From positions 42,446-106,445 of the forward strand of contig JAHEKF010000003.1 of the NCBI GenBank assembly GCA_024638465.1: a stretch of DNA of 64,000 nt, read 5' to 3'. Below are positions 21,707 to 31,366 of this stretch, in pieces (within the stretch, counting starts at the first letter, position 1; every line of letters begins with the position of its first letter). The position numbers and the translations under genes are program-made. This DNA is from Rhodospirillaceae bacterium. Its GTDB lineage: Bacteria; Pseudomonadota; Gammaproteobacteria; Steroidobacterales; Rariloculaceae. Below the pieces are notes generated by a model. It was not told where the DNA came from, searched no databases, and worked only from the letters and a program-made list of their open reading frames with translations.

Positions 21707-23023
21707 CTAGATCGGGATTGTCAGTATCTGCCCGACTTTTATGACGTCGCCGCTTATCTCGTTGTAGCGCTTCAGCGTCGCGAGCCGGATTCGATAGCGT
21801 TCCGCGATCTCCGACAGCGTCTCACCACGGCTGATCACATGGCGAAGCGGCCCCTGCCGGACGGGTGGCGGATGCATGGCGACGTAACTTCCGGGCGGCG
21901 GATGTGCGCGGAAGTAATCCACTATGCCGTCATGGATCGAGCGTGCGAGATCCGCCTGATATTTCGCGTCGTTCAGTGCCCGTTCTTCCTGAGGATTGGA
22001 GATGTAGGCCGTCTCGATAAGCAGCGACGGGACGTCGGGCGATTTCAAAACCAGGAACGGCGCCTGCTGTACCTGCGATTTTCGAATCCGGGTCACTCGC
22101 CGCAACTGCTGTATGACGAAGCTTCCGGCAACGGAACTCGCACTGATTGCCGCGCTTTGTGACAGGTCGAGCAGCACGCCTGCGAGAAGATCGTCCTTGT
22201 CGCTCAACGAGACGCCCCCGACGAGATCCGAGGCATTCTCGCGTTCCGCCAGGCGGCGCGCCGCTTCATCGGTCGCACCTTTCGCCGACAGCATGTACAC
22301 CGTGGCACCGCTGGCGGAGCGATCGCGGAATGCATCGGCATGAATGGAGACGAAGAGATCCGCCTCTTCGCTATGGGCTTTCTGCATCCGGTCGCGATGC
22401 GACACGAAGTAGTCGCCGTCACGGACGAGTACCGGTCGCATCCCGCGCTGATTTTCGACTTCTTCCGCAAGACGTCGCGCTACTTCGAGCACGACCGTTT
22501 TTTCGCGAACGCCGTTCGGACCGGTAGCACCCGGGTCGTCGCCACCGTGCCCGGCGTCAATCGCGATGATGAGGTCGCGACCGCCAGGCTTGGGCGGAGG
22601 CGGAGTACGCGTGACGACGGGCGCCGAACTGGCGGGCATGAGATCGATAACGAGCCGGTGGCCATAGCTGTCGTTCGGCTCGAGCAGAAAAGTTCGGGAG
22701 CTGACCTGCTGCGTCAGGTCGATGACGACCCGAAGGTCACCACCCGGACGCGCACCGGTACGGATTCCCGCAACGAAACCGCGCGGCGCCGGTATCTCCA
22801 CGGGCAATGAAACGTGTGCGTCGCTGAGATCGACGACGAAGCGATCGGGCGCATTCAGAGAAAAAGCGCGGTGCGAGGTCGCCGAGGAGAGATCGAGTAC
22901 GACGCGGGTGGACTCCGGACCTGACCAGACTCGCAGACCATCGACGCCCGCGCCGTGAACGGTCAATGGCAAAAAACCGAGTACGACGGCGCTGATTTCG
23001 CCTAATCGGAATCTCGATCTCAA
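21707..23023 (-). CDS. amiB: N-acetylmuramoyl-L-alanine amidase, AMIN + Amidase_3 + LysM
   Basis: IAIDAGHGGDDPGATGPNG, C-terminal LysM HVISRGETLSEIAERY; upstream of mutL. Confidence 0.9.
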   Translation of the reverse strand: MRSRFRLGEISAVVLGFLPLTVHGAGVDGLRVWSGPESTRVVLDLSSATSHRAFSLNAPDRFVVDLSDAHVSLPVEIPAPRGFVAGIRTGARPGGDLRVVIDLTQQVSSRTFLLEPNDSYGHRLVIDLMPASSAPVVTRTPPPPKPGGRDLIIAIDAGHGGDDPGATGPNGVREKTVVLEVARRLAEEVENQRGMRPVLVRDGDYFVSHRDRMQKAHSEEADLFVSIHADAFRDRSASGATVYMLSAKGATDEAARRLAERENASDLVGGVSLSDKDDLLAGVLLDLSQSAAISASSVAGSFVIQQLRRVTRIRKSQVQQAPFLVLKSPDVPSLLIETAYISNPQEERALNDAKYQADLARSIHDGIVDYFRAHPPPGSYVAMHPPPVRQGPLRHVISRGETLSEIAERYRIRLATLKRYNEISGDVIKVGQILTIPI

Positions 23024-23129
23024 GCTATCCCCTCCCTCTGTAGAGCGGACACATCTTCACAATTCTCGCTGTGAATTTCAAGATTTATCTATAAAAAATA
23101 TACGATTAGCCGAAACTACTCGAACTTTG

Positions 23130-23627
23130 CTAAGCACCTGATACCAGCTGCTCGACCGCACTGATCCCGATCGCGGTCTGCGGCGTGAAGATCAACTCCC
23201 GGCCTTCTCCCGCGAGGGGTTCGAAGCGAATCGCGAGATCCGTCTGCGCAACCAGTAACGGCGAGCGTTCCGGCCATTCGACCAGCACCCAGGTCGCCTC
23301 CCGAGCGAGCCACTCGCGAATCCCGAGGGCGTCGAGCTCGCGATCGGCGTCCCCTTCGAGGCGATAGAGATCGGCGTGGACGAGCGTCAGTCCATGGAGC
23401 GGATACAGCTCCACCAGCGTATAGGTCGGCGACGGAACACGACCCGTATAACCGAGTCCGCCGAGCAAGCCCCTGGCCCAGGTCGTTTTGCCGCTACCCA
23501 GCTGTCCCTGCAGCCCGATCAGCAGCGACTGTGCGGCGAAATCGGCCCAGGCGCGAGCAACATCCACGGCACCCGCGACGAGTTCCGTTTCATTGCCGAA
23601 AGCCCTGCGTAAAGACTGGCCGGTCAC
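23130..23627 (-). CDS. tsaE: tRNA threonylcarbamoyladenosine biosynthesis protein TsaE
   Basis: GQLGSGKTTWARGLL, SPTYTLVELY, HADLYRLE. Confidence 0.93.
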   Translation of the reverse strand: MTGQSLRRAFGNETELVAGAVDVARAWADFAAQSLLIGLQGQLGSGKTTWARGLLGGLGYTGRVPSPTYTLVELYPLHGLTLVHADLYRLEGDADRELDALGIREWLAREATWVLVEWPERSPLLVAQTDLAIRFEPLAGEGRELIFTPQTAIGISAVEQLVSGA

Positions 23628-25108
23628 ACGGGATTCGCCAACCGCCGGATATGCGGCATGAGATCGCTCGCGATCAGGCCACGCTCACCTGCGGTAACGG
23701 CCGCATCGCCCGCGAGCGCATGTAACAATACGCCGGCTCGCGCAGCCAGCGACAGGTCGCCGGTCTGAACCGCGATCGCGCCGATGATACCGGCAAGCAC
23801 ATCGCCCATCCCGGCTGTTGCCATCCCGGCATTGCCGCGGTCGCAAATGGAACACACGGCCTCTTTCTGCGTCGCGATGATCGAACCCGCACCCTTGAGA
23901 ACGACGGTCGCAGCGTATCGTTCGGCGAGCCCTGTGGCAGCCTCCAGCCGGCCTGCCTGAATCTCGGCGCTACCGCAACCGCGGAGACGCCCGGCCTCAC
24001 CGGGATGCGGCGTGAGCACCCAATTGCCGCGTTGCCGGGGATGCTCTGCAAGCCAGTTGAGGCCATCAGCATCGACGACGGTCGCGAGATCGGCGCCGAG
24101 TACGTGTTCCGCGAGCTGCTGCCCCCACGCAGAGGTTCCCAGACCGGGCCCGAGTACGACGGCATCGGATTGCTCCAGTAGCGGCTGCAGCTCGACGGGC
24201 TCCATCACGGCACGGCAGATGATCTCGGGCCGGCCACAAACGATGGGGGTTACGCTCTGCGCATGCGCCGCGACTCGCACCACGCCGGCACCTGCGCGCA
24301 GCGCTGCTTCGGCCGCCATGCGAATCGCACCGGGCATGCCCGGACCACCGCCGACGAGCAACAGGCTGCCGTTCGAACCCTTGTGAGCCGTCGGAAGTCG
24401 ACGCGGAAAAGCGTCGCGCAGGATCGCCGCACTCAGCCGCCTGAGGACAGGCGTATGCGATGCATAGACCCCGTCGGGAATCCCCAGTCCGGCGAACACG
24501 AGTTTCCCGCAGTAGTCGGGAGCGAATCCCAGAAACTGGCCGGCCTTCAGTCCGACAAAAGTGACGGTAACGTCGGCCCGGACGGCCGCCCCCATCGTCA
24601 TTCCGGTATCGGCATCGAGTCCGGTCGGGATATCCAGCGACAGCACTGGCGCGTTCGCGGCGTTGATGGTGGAGACCGCGTCCAAATAAGCGCCTGCGAG
24701 ATCCCGGACCAGCCCCGTACCCAGCAACGCGTCAACGATAACGCCGGTGCGGATCACAATCTCAGGCGAGAAAGTTTCGACCGACCGCCCGGCATCACGG
24801 TAAGCCTGCCATGCGGACGCGGCCTCTCCGGATAGCCGATCAGGCGGCGTAACCGCGATCACGCGTACCTCCCGGCCCGCGGCTGCGGCCAATCGCGCAA
24901 GTACGTAACCATCTCCGGCATTGTTGCCGGCACCGCAGAAGATCGTGAGCGCCTCGGTCGACGGCCAGTGGTCGTCGAGCACATTGAATGCGGCTTCGCC
25001 GGCGCGGCACATCAAGTCATAGCCCGAGATACCGAGCCGATCGATCGCGCCGAGATCGAGTTCTCTGACCTGCCGTACGGAGTAGATCTCTTCAGGAAGT
25101 TCAAACAT
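23624..25108 (-). CDS. nnr: Bifunctional NAD(P)H-hydrate epimerase/dehydratase
   Basis: YjeF N-domain FCGAGNNAGDGYVLARL; C-domain GSNGSLLLVGGGPGMPGAI, NAGMATAGMGDVLAG. Confidence 0.93.
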   Translation of the reverse strand: MFELPEEIYSVRQVRELDLGAIDRLGISGYDLMCRAGEAAFNVLDDHWPSTEALTIFCGAGNNAGDGYVLARLAAAAGREVRVIAVTPPDRLSGEAASAWQAYRDAGRSVETFSPEIVIRTGVIVDALLGTGLVRDLAGAYLDAVSTINAANAPVLSLDIPTGLDADTGMTMGAAVRADVTVTFVGLKAGQFLGFAPDYCGKLVFAGLGIPDGVYASHTPVLRRLSAAILRDAFPRRLPTAHKGSNGSLLLVGGGPGMPGAIRMAAEAALRAGAGVVRVAAHAQSVTPIVCGRPEIICRAVMEPVELQPLLEQSDAVVLGPGLGTSAWGQQLAEHVLGADLATVVDADGLNWLAEHPRQRGNWVLTPHPGEAGRLRGCGSAEIQAGRLEAATGLAERYAATVVLKGAGSIIATQKEAVCSICDRGNAGMATAGMGDVLAGIIGAIAVQTGDLSLAARAGVLLHALAGDAAVTAGERGLIASDLMPHIRRLANPV

Positions 25109-25133
25109 CTAGACGATTATACTGGTGCCGTAC

Positions 25134-26222
25134 ATGAGTATTACCGATGAATCCCGCCAGGATCTGCCGGCACCGCGGCTGCGAGCGCTCGCGGCGGAGA
25201 TCAAGCGCCGTGGCCGCGAGCTCGGTTTCGAGCAGGTCGGTATTACCGGTATCGATCTCGAAGACGACGAACGCCGGCTCGATCGATGGCTCGAGCTCGG
25301 GCGGCACGGTGAGATGGCATACATGGCGCGGCACGGCGCGAAGCGGTCGCATCCCGAACTGCTGGTTCCGGGCACGGCCCGGGTGATCTGCGCACGGCTG
25401 GACTACTGGCCGGCGGAAAGCCAGGACGCCGGCAACCTGCTCGAGCGATCAGACAGGGCCTATGTAGCTCGTTATGCACTCGGCCGCGATTACCACAAAG
25501 TCCTGCGTAGTAAGCTGCGCAAGCTCGCCGGGTACATCGAGACTCGAATCGGTCCGTTCGGGTATCGGGTTTTCGTCGACAGCGCACCGGTACTGGAGAA
25601 GAGTCTCGCGCGGAACGCCGGACTCGGCTGGATCGGCAAACACACTAATCTCATTAATGACCGCGCGGGTTCTTATTTCTTCCTCGGCGAGCTGTTCACC
25701 GATTTGCCGCTCCCGATCGACGAGCCGGCGACCGAGCATTGCGGCAGCTGCACCGCCTGTCTAGACATTTGCCCCACGCGAGCAATCGTGGCGCCGTTCG
25801 AGTTGGACGCCCGGCGCTGCATCTCTTATCTGACGATCGAACTCAAGGGCAGCATTCCCATCGAATTTCGATCCGCGATCGGCAACCGAATTTTTGGCTG
25901 CGACGATTGCCAGCTCGTGTGTCCCTGGAACAAATTCGCCCGCCCCACCACGGAAGACGATTTTTCGCCGCGACATGAACTCGACGACACCACGCTGATT
26001 CGTCTTTTTCGCTGGACGCACGCTGAGTGGGACGCGGCGACCCGCGGCAGCGCGTTGCGGAGAGCGGGCTATGAAGGCTGGCTTCGAAATATCGCCGTCG
26101 CACTCGGCAATGCACGTTCGACCCCTTCGATAGTCGCTGCGCTGCGAGAGCGAGCGGCAGATCCGTCGGATATTGTGCGTGAACATGTCGAGTGGGCGAT
26201 CGCCCAACACGGGGACTGCTAA
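25134..26222 (+). CDS. queG: Epoxyqueuosine reductase QueG
   Basis: 4Fe-4S motifs CGSCTACLDICPT and CDDCQLVCPWNK; start set at MSITDESRQ. Confidence 0.94.
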   Translation: MSITDESRQDLPAPRLRALAAEIKRRGRELGFEQVGITGIDLEDDERRLDRWLELGRHGEMAYMARHGAKRSHPELLVPGTARVICARLDYWPAESQDAGNLLERSDRAYVARYALGRDYHKVLRSKLRKLAGYIETRIGPFGYRVFVDSAPVLEKSLARNAGLGWIGKHTNLINDRAGSYFFLGELFTDLPLPIDEPATEHCGSCTACLDICPTRAIVAPFELDARRCISYLTIELKGSIPIEFRSAIGNRIFGCDDCQLVCPWNKFARPTTEDDFSPRHELDDTTLIRLFRWTHAEWDAATRGSALRRAGYEGWLRNIAVALGNARSTPSIVAALRERAADPSDIVREHVEWAIAQHGDC

Positions 26223-26288
26223 CTGCGTCACACCCATACGCTGACGTGGTACCTACCATAGCTGGATGCTCATTCGCCGTCGCAAAGC

Positions 26289-27290
26289 ATGACTCCCGGC
26301 TCCGCGTATCAGATCGACACCGATTTCAAACGCTCGCTGCTTCAAAGTATCGACCTGTTTCGTGATGTAGACCCCGACGCCGTCTCCACGCTCCTGACGC
26401 AGTGCGAGAGGATTGACATTGCAAAGGGCGAGATCCTGTTATCGCCCGACCGCCCTAACGATTCACTCTATATCGTACTGTCCGGACGGCTGCACGTGCA
26501 CAGAGGCTCGCTGGACGCCGACAAGATCGCTGAGCTTTCCGCCGGAACCTGCGCTGGCGAGATGTCGCTGATGAAACACAAAGACCCGAGCGCTTGTGTC
26601 ATCGCGGCAGAAGACTCTCACCTGATGGTGATGAGTCACGAGCTGTTGTGGGAGATGATCGATCGTTCCCATCGGCTCGCGAAAAACCTGCTGATCATCT
26701 TCTCCGAACGAGTACGCAGCGATAATGAGTTCATTGCGGAGCGCCTCGGCGTGTTGAAGCAAGCGGAGCGAAACGCGATCACCGATGCCCTGACCGGGCT
26801 TCGAAATCGCCACTGGATGCAGGATATGTTCGAGCGGGAATTGAAACGCGCACGGAAAGACAATATCGATCTGTGTTTGATGATGGCCGATGTGGACCAA
26901 TTTAAAGAGCTGAACGATGAACACGGCCACGTCGCCGGAGACCGTGTCCTCGCGGCTATTGCCGACTCTCTGCAGGAACACCTCAGACCAACAGACCTCA
27001 TCGTCCGCTTCGGCGGTGACGAGTTCGCAATCCTGCTACCCGGGATTTCGCTGAATGAGGCGACAGCCACAGCCGAACGCATACGTGCAAGCCTCTCTCG
27101 ACAAACGATCCCGAACCATACAGGCAACGTCACCGTATCGATCGGCCTGACGTCGGCGAACGAGCACGATGATCTTGATCGCCTGCTGGAACGTGCCGAC
27201 GGCGCGATGTACGACGCGAAAGAGCAAGGACGAAATCGCGTAGCCGTGAGAGATTCGCGCCACCGCAGCGGTCCGCTGACCGCAAAGTAG
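26289..27290 (+). CDS. Cyclic-nucleotide-binding domain / GGDEF diguanylate cyclase
   Basis: cNMP-like N-terminus (GEILLSPDRPNDSLYIVLSGRLHVHRG), intact GGDEF, and RPTD I-site five residues before GGDEF. Confidence 0.9.
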   Translation: MTPGSAYQIDTDFKRSLLQSIDLFRDVDPDAVSTLLTQCERIDIAKGEILLSPDRPNDSLYIVLSGRLHVHRGSLDADKIAELSAGTCAGEMSLMKHKDPSACVIAAEDSHLMVMSHELLWEMIDRSHRLAKNLLIIFSERVRSDNEFIAERLGVLKQAERNAITDALTGLRNRHWMQDMFERELKRARKDNIDLCLMMADVDQFKELNDEHGHVAGDRVLAAIADSLQEHLRPTDLIVRFGGDEFAILLPGISLNEATATAERIRASLSRQTIPNHTGNVTVSIGLTSANEHDDLDRLLERADGAMYDAKEQGRNRVAVRDSRHRSGPLTAK

Positions 27291-27316
27291 CCAGCGCCTA
27301 CGGCAGTCGCCCTGCC

Positions 27317-28177
27317 CTAAACTCTGATGTTGTCGATGAGTCGCGCCTTCCCGAGCCAGGCCGCAGCGAGCACGATGCGCTCATCTCCCGCTTCGAAGAC
27401 ATCGGGCGGCGCCAGGTCGTGCGCACGGCGCACTGACACGTAATCCGACCTGAAGCCTCGCTCGGCCAGATTCGCCATCGCCACGCTCTCCAAGGCCGCG
27501 TAGTCGCACGCTCCGTCACGCAGCGCCTGCGCGACCGAACCCAGCTCCGCGTGCAGACCCGGAGCGACCTCACGCTCCTCTGCGGTCAGATAACCGTTAC
27601 GGGAACTCATCGCAAGACCGTCTGGCTCACGATAGATCTCGGCTGAAACCACCGCCGCCGGAACGTGCAAATCCTCGAGCATCCGCTGCAACAGGACACG
27701 CTGCTGGTAATCCTTGTCGCCAAGCACGAGCGTGTGCGGCATGACGATGTTCATCAAGCGCAGGACGACCGACGCGACACCATCGAAATGACCGGGCCTG
27801 GAAGCGCCGCATAGATCGTTGCCAAGCGGAGGAAGGCTAACCGAGACCGCGGAATCCGTACCGTAGGGATAGATGGTGCGGAGGTCCGGGAGAAACAGAA
27901 GATCGACTCCGCCGTGCTTCCCCAGAGCCGCTTCGTCCGACTCGAGCGTCCTGGGGTAACCGTCGAGATCTTCATCGGGACCGAACTGCATCGGGTTCAC
28001 GAAGATGCTGTAGACCACGCGATCGGCGTCTTCGCGCGCACGCTCGATCAGCGACAAGTGCCCGGCATGGAGGTTCCCCATCGTCGGCACGAGAGCGATC
28101 CTTTCGCCGCTGCTGCGCCAGGCGTTGACTTGTTCCCGAACCGAATTCGGATTTTCAGCCGTCAGCAAAGCGGACAA
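27317..28177 (-). CDS. panC: Pantothenate synthetase
   Basis: ALVPTMGNLHAGHLSLI, SIFVNPMQFGPDEDLDGYPR. Confidence 0.96.
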   Translation of the reverse strand: MSALLTAENPNSVREQVNAWRSSGERIALVPTMGNLHAGHLSLIERAREDADRVVYSIFVNPMQFGPDEDLDGYPRTLESDEAALGKHGGVDLLFLPDLRTIYPYGTDSAVSVSLPPLGNDLCGASRPGHFDGVASVVLRLMNIVMPHTLVLGDKDYQQRVLLQRMLEDLHVPAAVVSAEIYREPDGLAMSSRNGYLTAEEREVAPGLHAELGSVAQALRDGACDYAALESVAMANLAERGFRSDYVSVRRAHDLAPPDVFEAGDERIVLAAAWLGKARLIDNIRV

Positions 28178-28220
28178 GAGCGACCCCTGATCGGTAGCGC
28201 ATAAAAGGCCGGCTATTCTA

Positions 28221-29051
28221 TCAGGAGAAACAATGCTCCTTGGCGGGGTAAGTTCGATCCTTCACCGCGGCTACATAAGCCTCGATAGCAGCCAGCGGTG
28301 CATCGATGCCGGTCATGAAGTTCCTGACGAACCGCGGTGTCCTGCCCAGGGTAATTCCGAGCATGTCGTAAAGCACGAGGATCTGCCCGTCGACATGGGG
28401 CCCGGCGCCGATTCCGATGACCGGGACATCGAGCGAATCGGTGATTTGTTTCCCAACTTCATTAGGTACGCATTCGAGTAATACGATATCAGCACCGGCG
28501 CTCTGTAGCGCGATCGCATCGGCCACCATTTGCTTTGCCGCTTCGCTCTCGCGGCCCTGGACCTTGAAGCCCCCGATTTTATGGACAGACTGGGGCTTCA
28601 GTCCCACGTGCGCGCACACCGGAATATCGTGCTTCGCCAGGAACTCGACGACGGACACCTGCCCCTGCCCCCCCTCGAGCTTCACCATCATGGCCCCACC
28701 CTCCTGCATGAGACGAACCCCGTTCTCCAGCGCTTGCTCCGGAGTTGCATAGCTCATGAATGGCAGATCCGCCACCAGAAACGCGTGACGAAGCCCTCGC
28801 GTAACGATGCGCGTGTGATAAACGATGTCATCGACGGTAACCGGAACCGTTGTGTCGTGACCCTGAATCACCATCCCCAATGAATCGCCAACAAGCACCA
28901 GATCGGTGCCGGCCATATCGACGAGTTGCGCGAAGCTCGCGTCGTAAGCCGTCAGACAAGCGATTGGCTCACTTTGCTCCTTCATTCTCTGCAATGTCGA
29001 TACGTTGACCGGCGGAGAATCCATGTCCCGCTGTTGTAATTGTTTGTACAT
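28221..29051 (-). CDS. panB: 3-methyl-2-oxobutanoate hydroxymethyltransferase
   Basis: TAYDASFAQLVDMAGTDLVLVGDSLGMVIQG, IGIGAGPHVDGQILV. Confidence 0.96.
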   Translation of the reverse strand: MYKQLQQRDMDSPPVNVSTLQRMKEQSEPIACLTAYDASFAQLVDMAGTDLVLVGDSLGMVIQGHDTTVPVTVDDIVYHTRIVTRGLRHAFLVADLPFMSYATPEQALENGVRLMQEGGAMMVKLEGGQGQVSVVEFLAKHDIPVCAHVGLKPQSVHKIGGFKVQGRESEAAKQMVADAIALQSAGADIVLLECVPNEVGKQITDSLDVPVIGIGAGPHVDGQILVLYDMLGITLGRTPRFVRNFMTGIDAPLAAIEAYVAAVKDRTYPAKEHCFS

Positions 29052-29069
29052 ACGGCGCCCTCGAAACTC

Positions 29070-29744
29070 TTAAGCGATGGTTTCTATAGCAGGGTTGAAA
29101 AAATGTCTACCGCGCTCGATGCGAGTGATTGCGCTCAGCAGCTCTCTGTAATCTGCATCGCGATGAACGGGATCAATCGCCGCCGCATTAACGATAAGCA
29201 GCGGCGCCTTGTCGTACTCGTAGAAAAAGCTTGCGTAGGCTTCACCCAGGCGCTCGAGATAATTCTCATCGATAAATTGTTCGTAGCTAACGCCGCGGTC
29301 AGCGACCCTTCGCAACAGTACGCTTGGCGGAGCCTGCAGGTAGACGACCAGATCCGGCGTAGGCGGGTCGAGATCAAGCGACTCATAGACCTGATCGTAA
29401 AGTGACATTTCGTTACTGTCGAGATTCAGCTGTGCAAACAACCGATCTTTTTCGATCATGAAATCGGAGATACGAACGGGTGAGAACAGGTCACTCTGGC
29501 GAATCTCTTCCACTTGCCGTGCTCGCTGAAAAAGGAAAAAGAGCTGTGCGGGTAGTGCCGCGTTGCGACGTTTCCGGTAGAAGCGTTCGAGAAACGGGTT
29601 TTCGTGAGCGTTCTCCAGGATCAACTCGCTGTCGAAGCTCTCAGCCAACCGCCTCGCGAGGCTGGTTTTACCGACGCCAATCGGCCCTTCTACAACGATG
29701 TATCGCGGTCCATCGTGTCGGTTGTCGTCTACTCTTTGCGTCAT
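29070..29744 (-). CDS. Deoxynucleoside kinase family protein
   Basis: YIVVEGPIGVGKTSLARRLAE, ENPFLERFY; start uncertain (ORF extends to 29789). Confidence 0.85.
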   Translation of the reverse strand: MTQRVDDNRHDGPRYIVVEGPIGVGKTSLARRLAESFDSELILENAHENPFLERFYRKRRNAALPAQLFFLFQRARQVEEIRQSDLFSPVRISDFMIEKDRLFAQLNLDSNEMSLYDQVYESLDLDPPTPDLVVYLQAPPSVLLRRVADRGVSYEQFIDENYLERLGEAYASFFYEYDKAPLLIVNAAAIDPVHRDADYRELLSAITRIERGRHFFNPAIETIA

Positions 29745-29815
29745 CGATTCAGGGTGGGAATTGCCGGAGCGGGCCGACTTTAACTTCAAGGATACTCTTG
29801 CGACGACTCAGTGCA

Positions 29816-31129
29816 CTAGCGCCCGGCCCCGGCATCCTGCTGCGACTGGTTCGGTCGTCGACGGCCGCGGCGGCGAACGGAAAACGCCTTGCGTTGCTCG
29901 CCTTCGGGGAGTGACTGCACCTCGGTCCAGAAATCCGCGAGATCCTGTCCAGCTTCGCCGCAGCTTGCCCGCAGCAGAAGAAAATCGTATGCCGCGCGAA
30001 ACCGCTTGTGCGACAGCAGTCTCATGGCACGCGCGCCACGACGATTCTCGAACCGCTTCTGCATGACGAGCATATCTTTCATTGGCACACTGTATCTGCG
30101 CGGATAGCTGGTGTGGGATTGTTGCTCTGACGAAATCTCATCGCACGCGTCCAGCAGCGCTTCGATTTGACTGACATCGTATTCCTTCAATATGGATTCC
30201 GCGCGCTCGAAGATCGGATGCCAAAGAAATACCGCGTAGAGGAACATCGGGGTGACAGGCTGATTCTCGCCGATGCGGCGATCGGTGCTGGCGAGACCCT
30301 CGCGCAGGAGTTTCAGGGTCTGTTCACCTTCGTCGCCTTTCAGCAGCTTCGCCGTTTGCGGAAACAGATATTGCAGCAGGTCGTGCTCCACGAGGAATTC
30401 GAGGCTCTTCACGCCATGTCCCGACTGGAATAGCTTCAGCGTCTCGTCGAACAGGCGCGCGGAGGGCACATCCCGCAACAAAGGACCAAGCCGCCCGATC
30501 GGAGCGGCAGCTTCCGGCGCGATTTTGAAGTCCAGTTTCGCTGCAAATCTCGCTGCACGAAGCATTCGCACGGGATCTTCCCGATAGCGTGTCTCAGGAT
30601 CGCCGATCAGCCGAAGCGTTCGTGCCGCGACGTCAGCCATACCTGATGTGTAGTCCCAGACAGTGAAATCGGCGATGTTGTAGTAAAGCGCGTTAATCGT
30701 GAAATCCCGTCGCCAGATATCTTCTTCGATAGCTCCGTAGACGTTATCTCTCAGAATCCTGCCGCTGTCGGCCTGCTCACGCTGCTGATGCTCTTCGACG
30801 GCAGCAGCGCGAAACGTGACGACTTCGATGACCTCGCGACCGAAATGAACATGCGCCAGGCGAAACCGGCGTCCGATCAATCGGCAGTTACGAAACAGAG
30901 TTCGGACCTGCTCCGGATGGGCGTCGGTCGCGACGTCGAAATCTTTTGGATGAAGGCCCAGTAACAAGTCCCGCACACCACCGCCTACCAGAAAAGCCTG
31001 GTAACCGGCCTTGTGAAGCCGGTAGAGCACCTTGATGGCATTGTCGGAGATGTCCGCCCGGGAGATGTTGTGGTCGGGCCGGGCGATGATAGTGGGGCCG
31101 GGATGCGACTGCAGGTCCGTATCGTTCAA
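29816..31129 (-). CDS. pcnB: Poly(A) polymerase I
   Basis: GYQAFLVGGGVRDLLLGLHPKDFDVATDA, RRDFTINALYYN, basic C-terminus. Confidence 0.94.
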   Translation of the reverse strand: MNDTDLQSHPGPTIIARPDHNISRADISDNAIKVLYRLHKAGYQAFLVGGGVRDLLLGLHPKDFDVATDAHPEQVRTLFRNCRLIGRRFRLAHVHFGREVIEVVTFRAAAVEEHQQREQADSGRILRDNVYGAIEEDIWRRDFTINALYYNIADFTVWDYTSGMADVAARTLRLIGDPETRYREDPVRMLRAARFAAKLDFKIAPEAAAPIGRLGPLLRDVPSARLFDETLKLFQSGHGVKSLEFLVEHDLLQYLFPQTAKLLKGDEGEQTLKLLREGLASTDRRIGENQPVTPMFLYAVFLWHPIFERAESILKEYDVSQIEALLDACDEISSEQQSHTSYPRRYSVPMKDMLVMQKRFENRRGARAMRLLSHKRFRAAYDFLLLRASCGEAGQDLADFWTEVQSLPEGEQRKAFSVRRRGRRRPNQSQQDAGAGR

Positions 31130-31204
31130 TCAGTTTCCGTTGGCGTGTTCCACCGCTCCAGAAAGGCCGGTATCATAGCAGCCCCGCCGACCCGCGACAC
31201 CCGT

Positions 31205-31280
31205 GCTCCCTTCGTCTAGCGGTCCAGGACGCCGCCCTCTCAAGGCGGAAACAGGGGTTCGATTCCCCTAGGGAGCGCCA
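31205..31280 (+). tRNA. tRNA-Glu (anticodon CTC)
   Basis: 76-nt cloverleaf: acceptor gctccct/agggagc, anticodon stem ccgcc-ctctcaa-ggcgg, T-loop ggttcgattcc, encoded CCA. Confidence 0.96.
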
Positions 31281-31366
31281 CTTCTGCGAAACGCAATCCA
31301 CATCACAGGGCATGATCTGGCGCGTGCCAGCGTTCCGTTCGCGCGCTGCCAACTCCGGCTGCACGT

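Noticed and set aside
26245-26262. TGGTACCTACCATAGC upstream of the GGDEF gene as a sigma-54 site
   Set aside because: Spacing is one base too long and the -12 element is poor.
30083-30100. TTGGCACACTGTATCTGC as a sigma-54 promoter
   Set aside because: Inside pcnB, spacing between GG and GC is wrong.
31140-31204. Sigma-70 promoter for the tRNA-Glu gene
   Set aside because: A TATCAT -10-like hexamer is visible but no credible -35.
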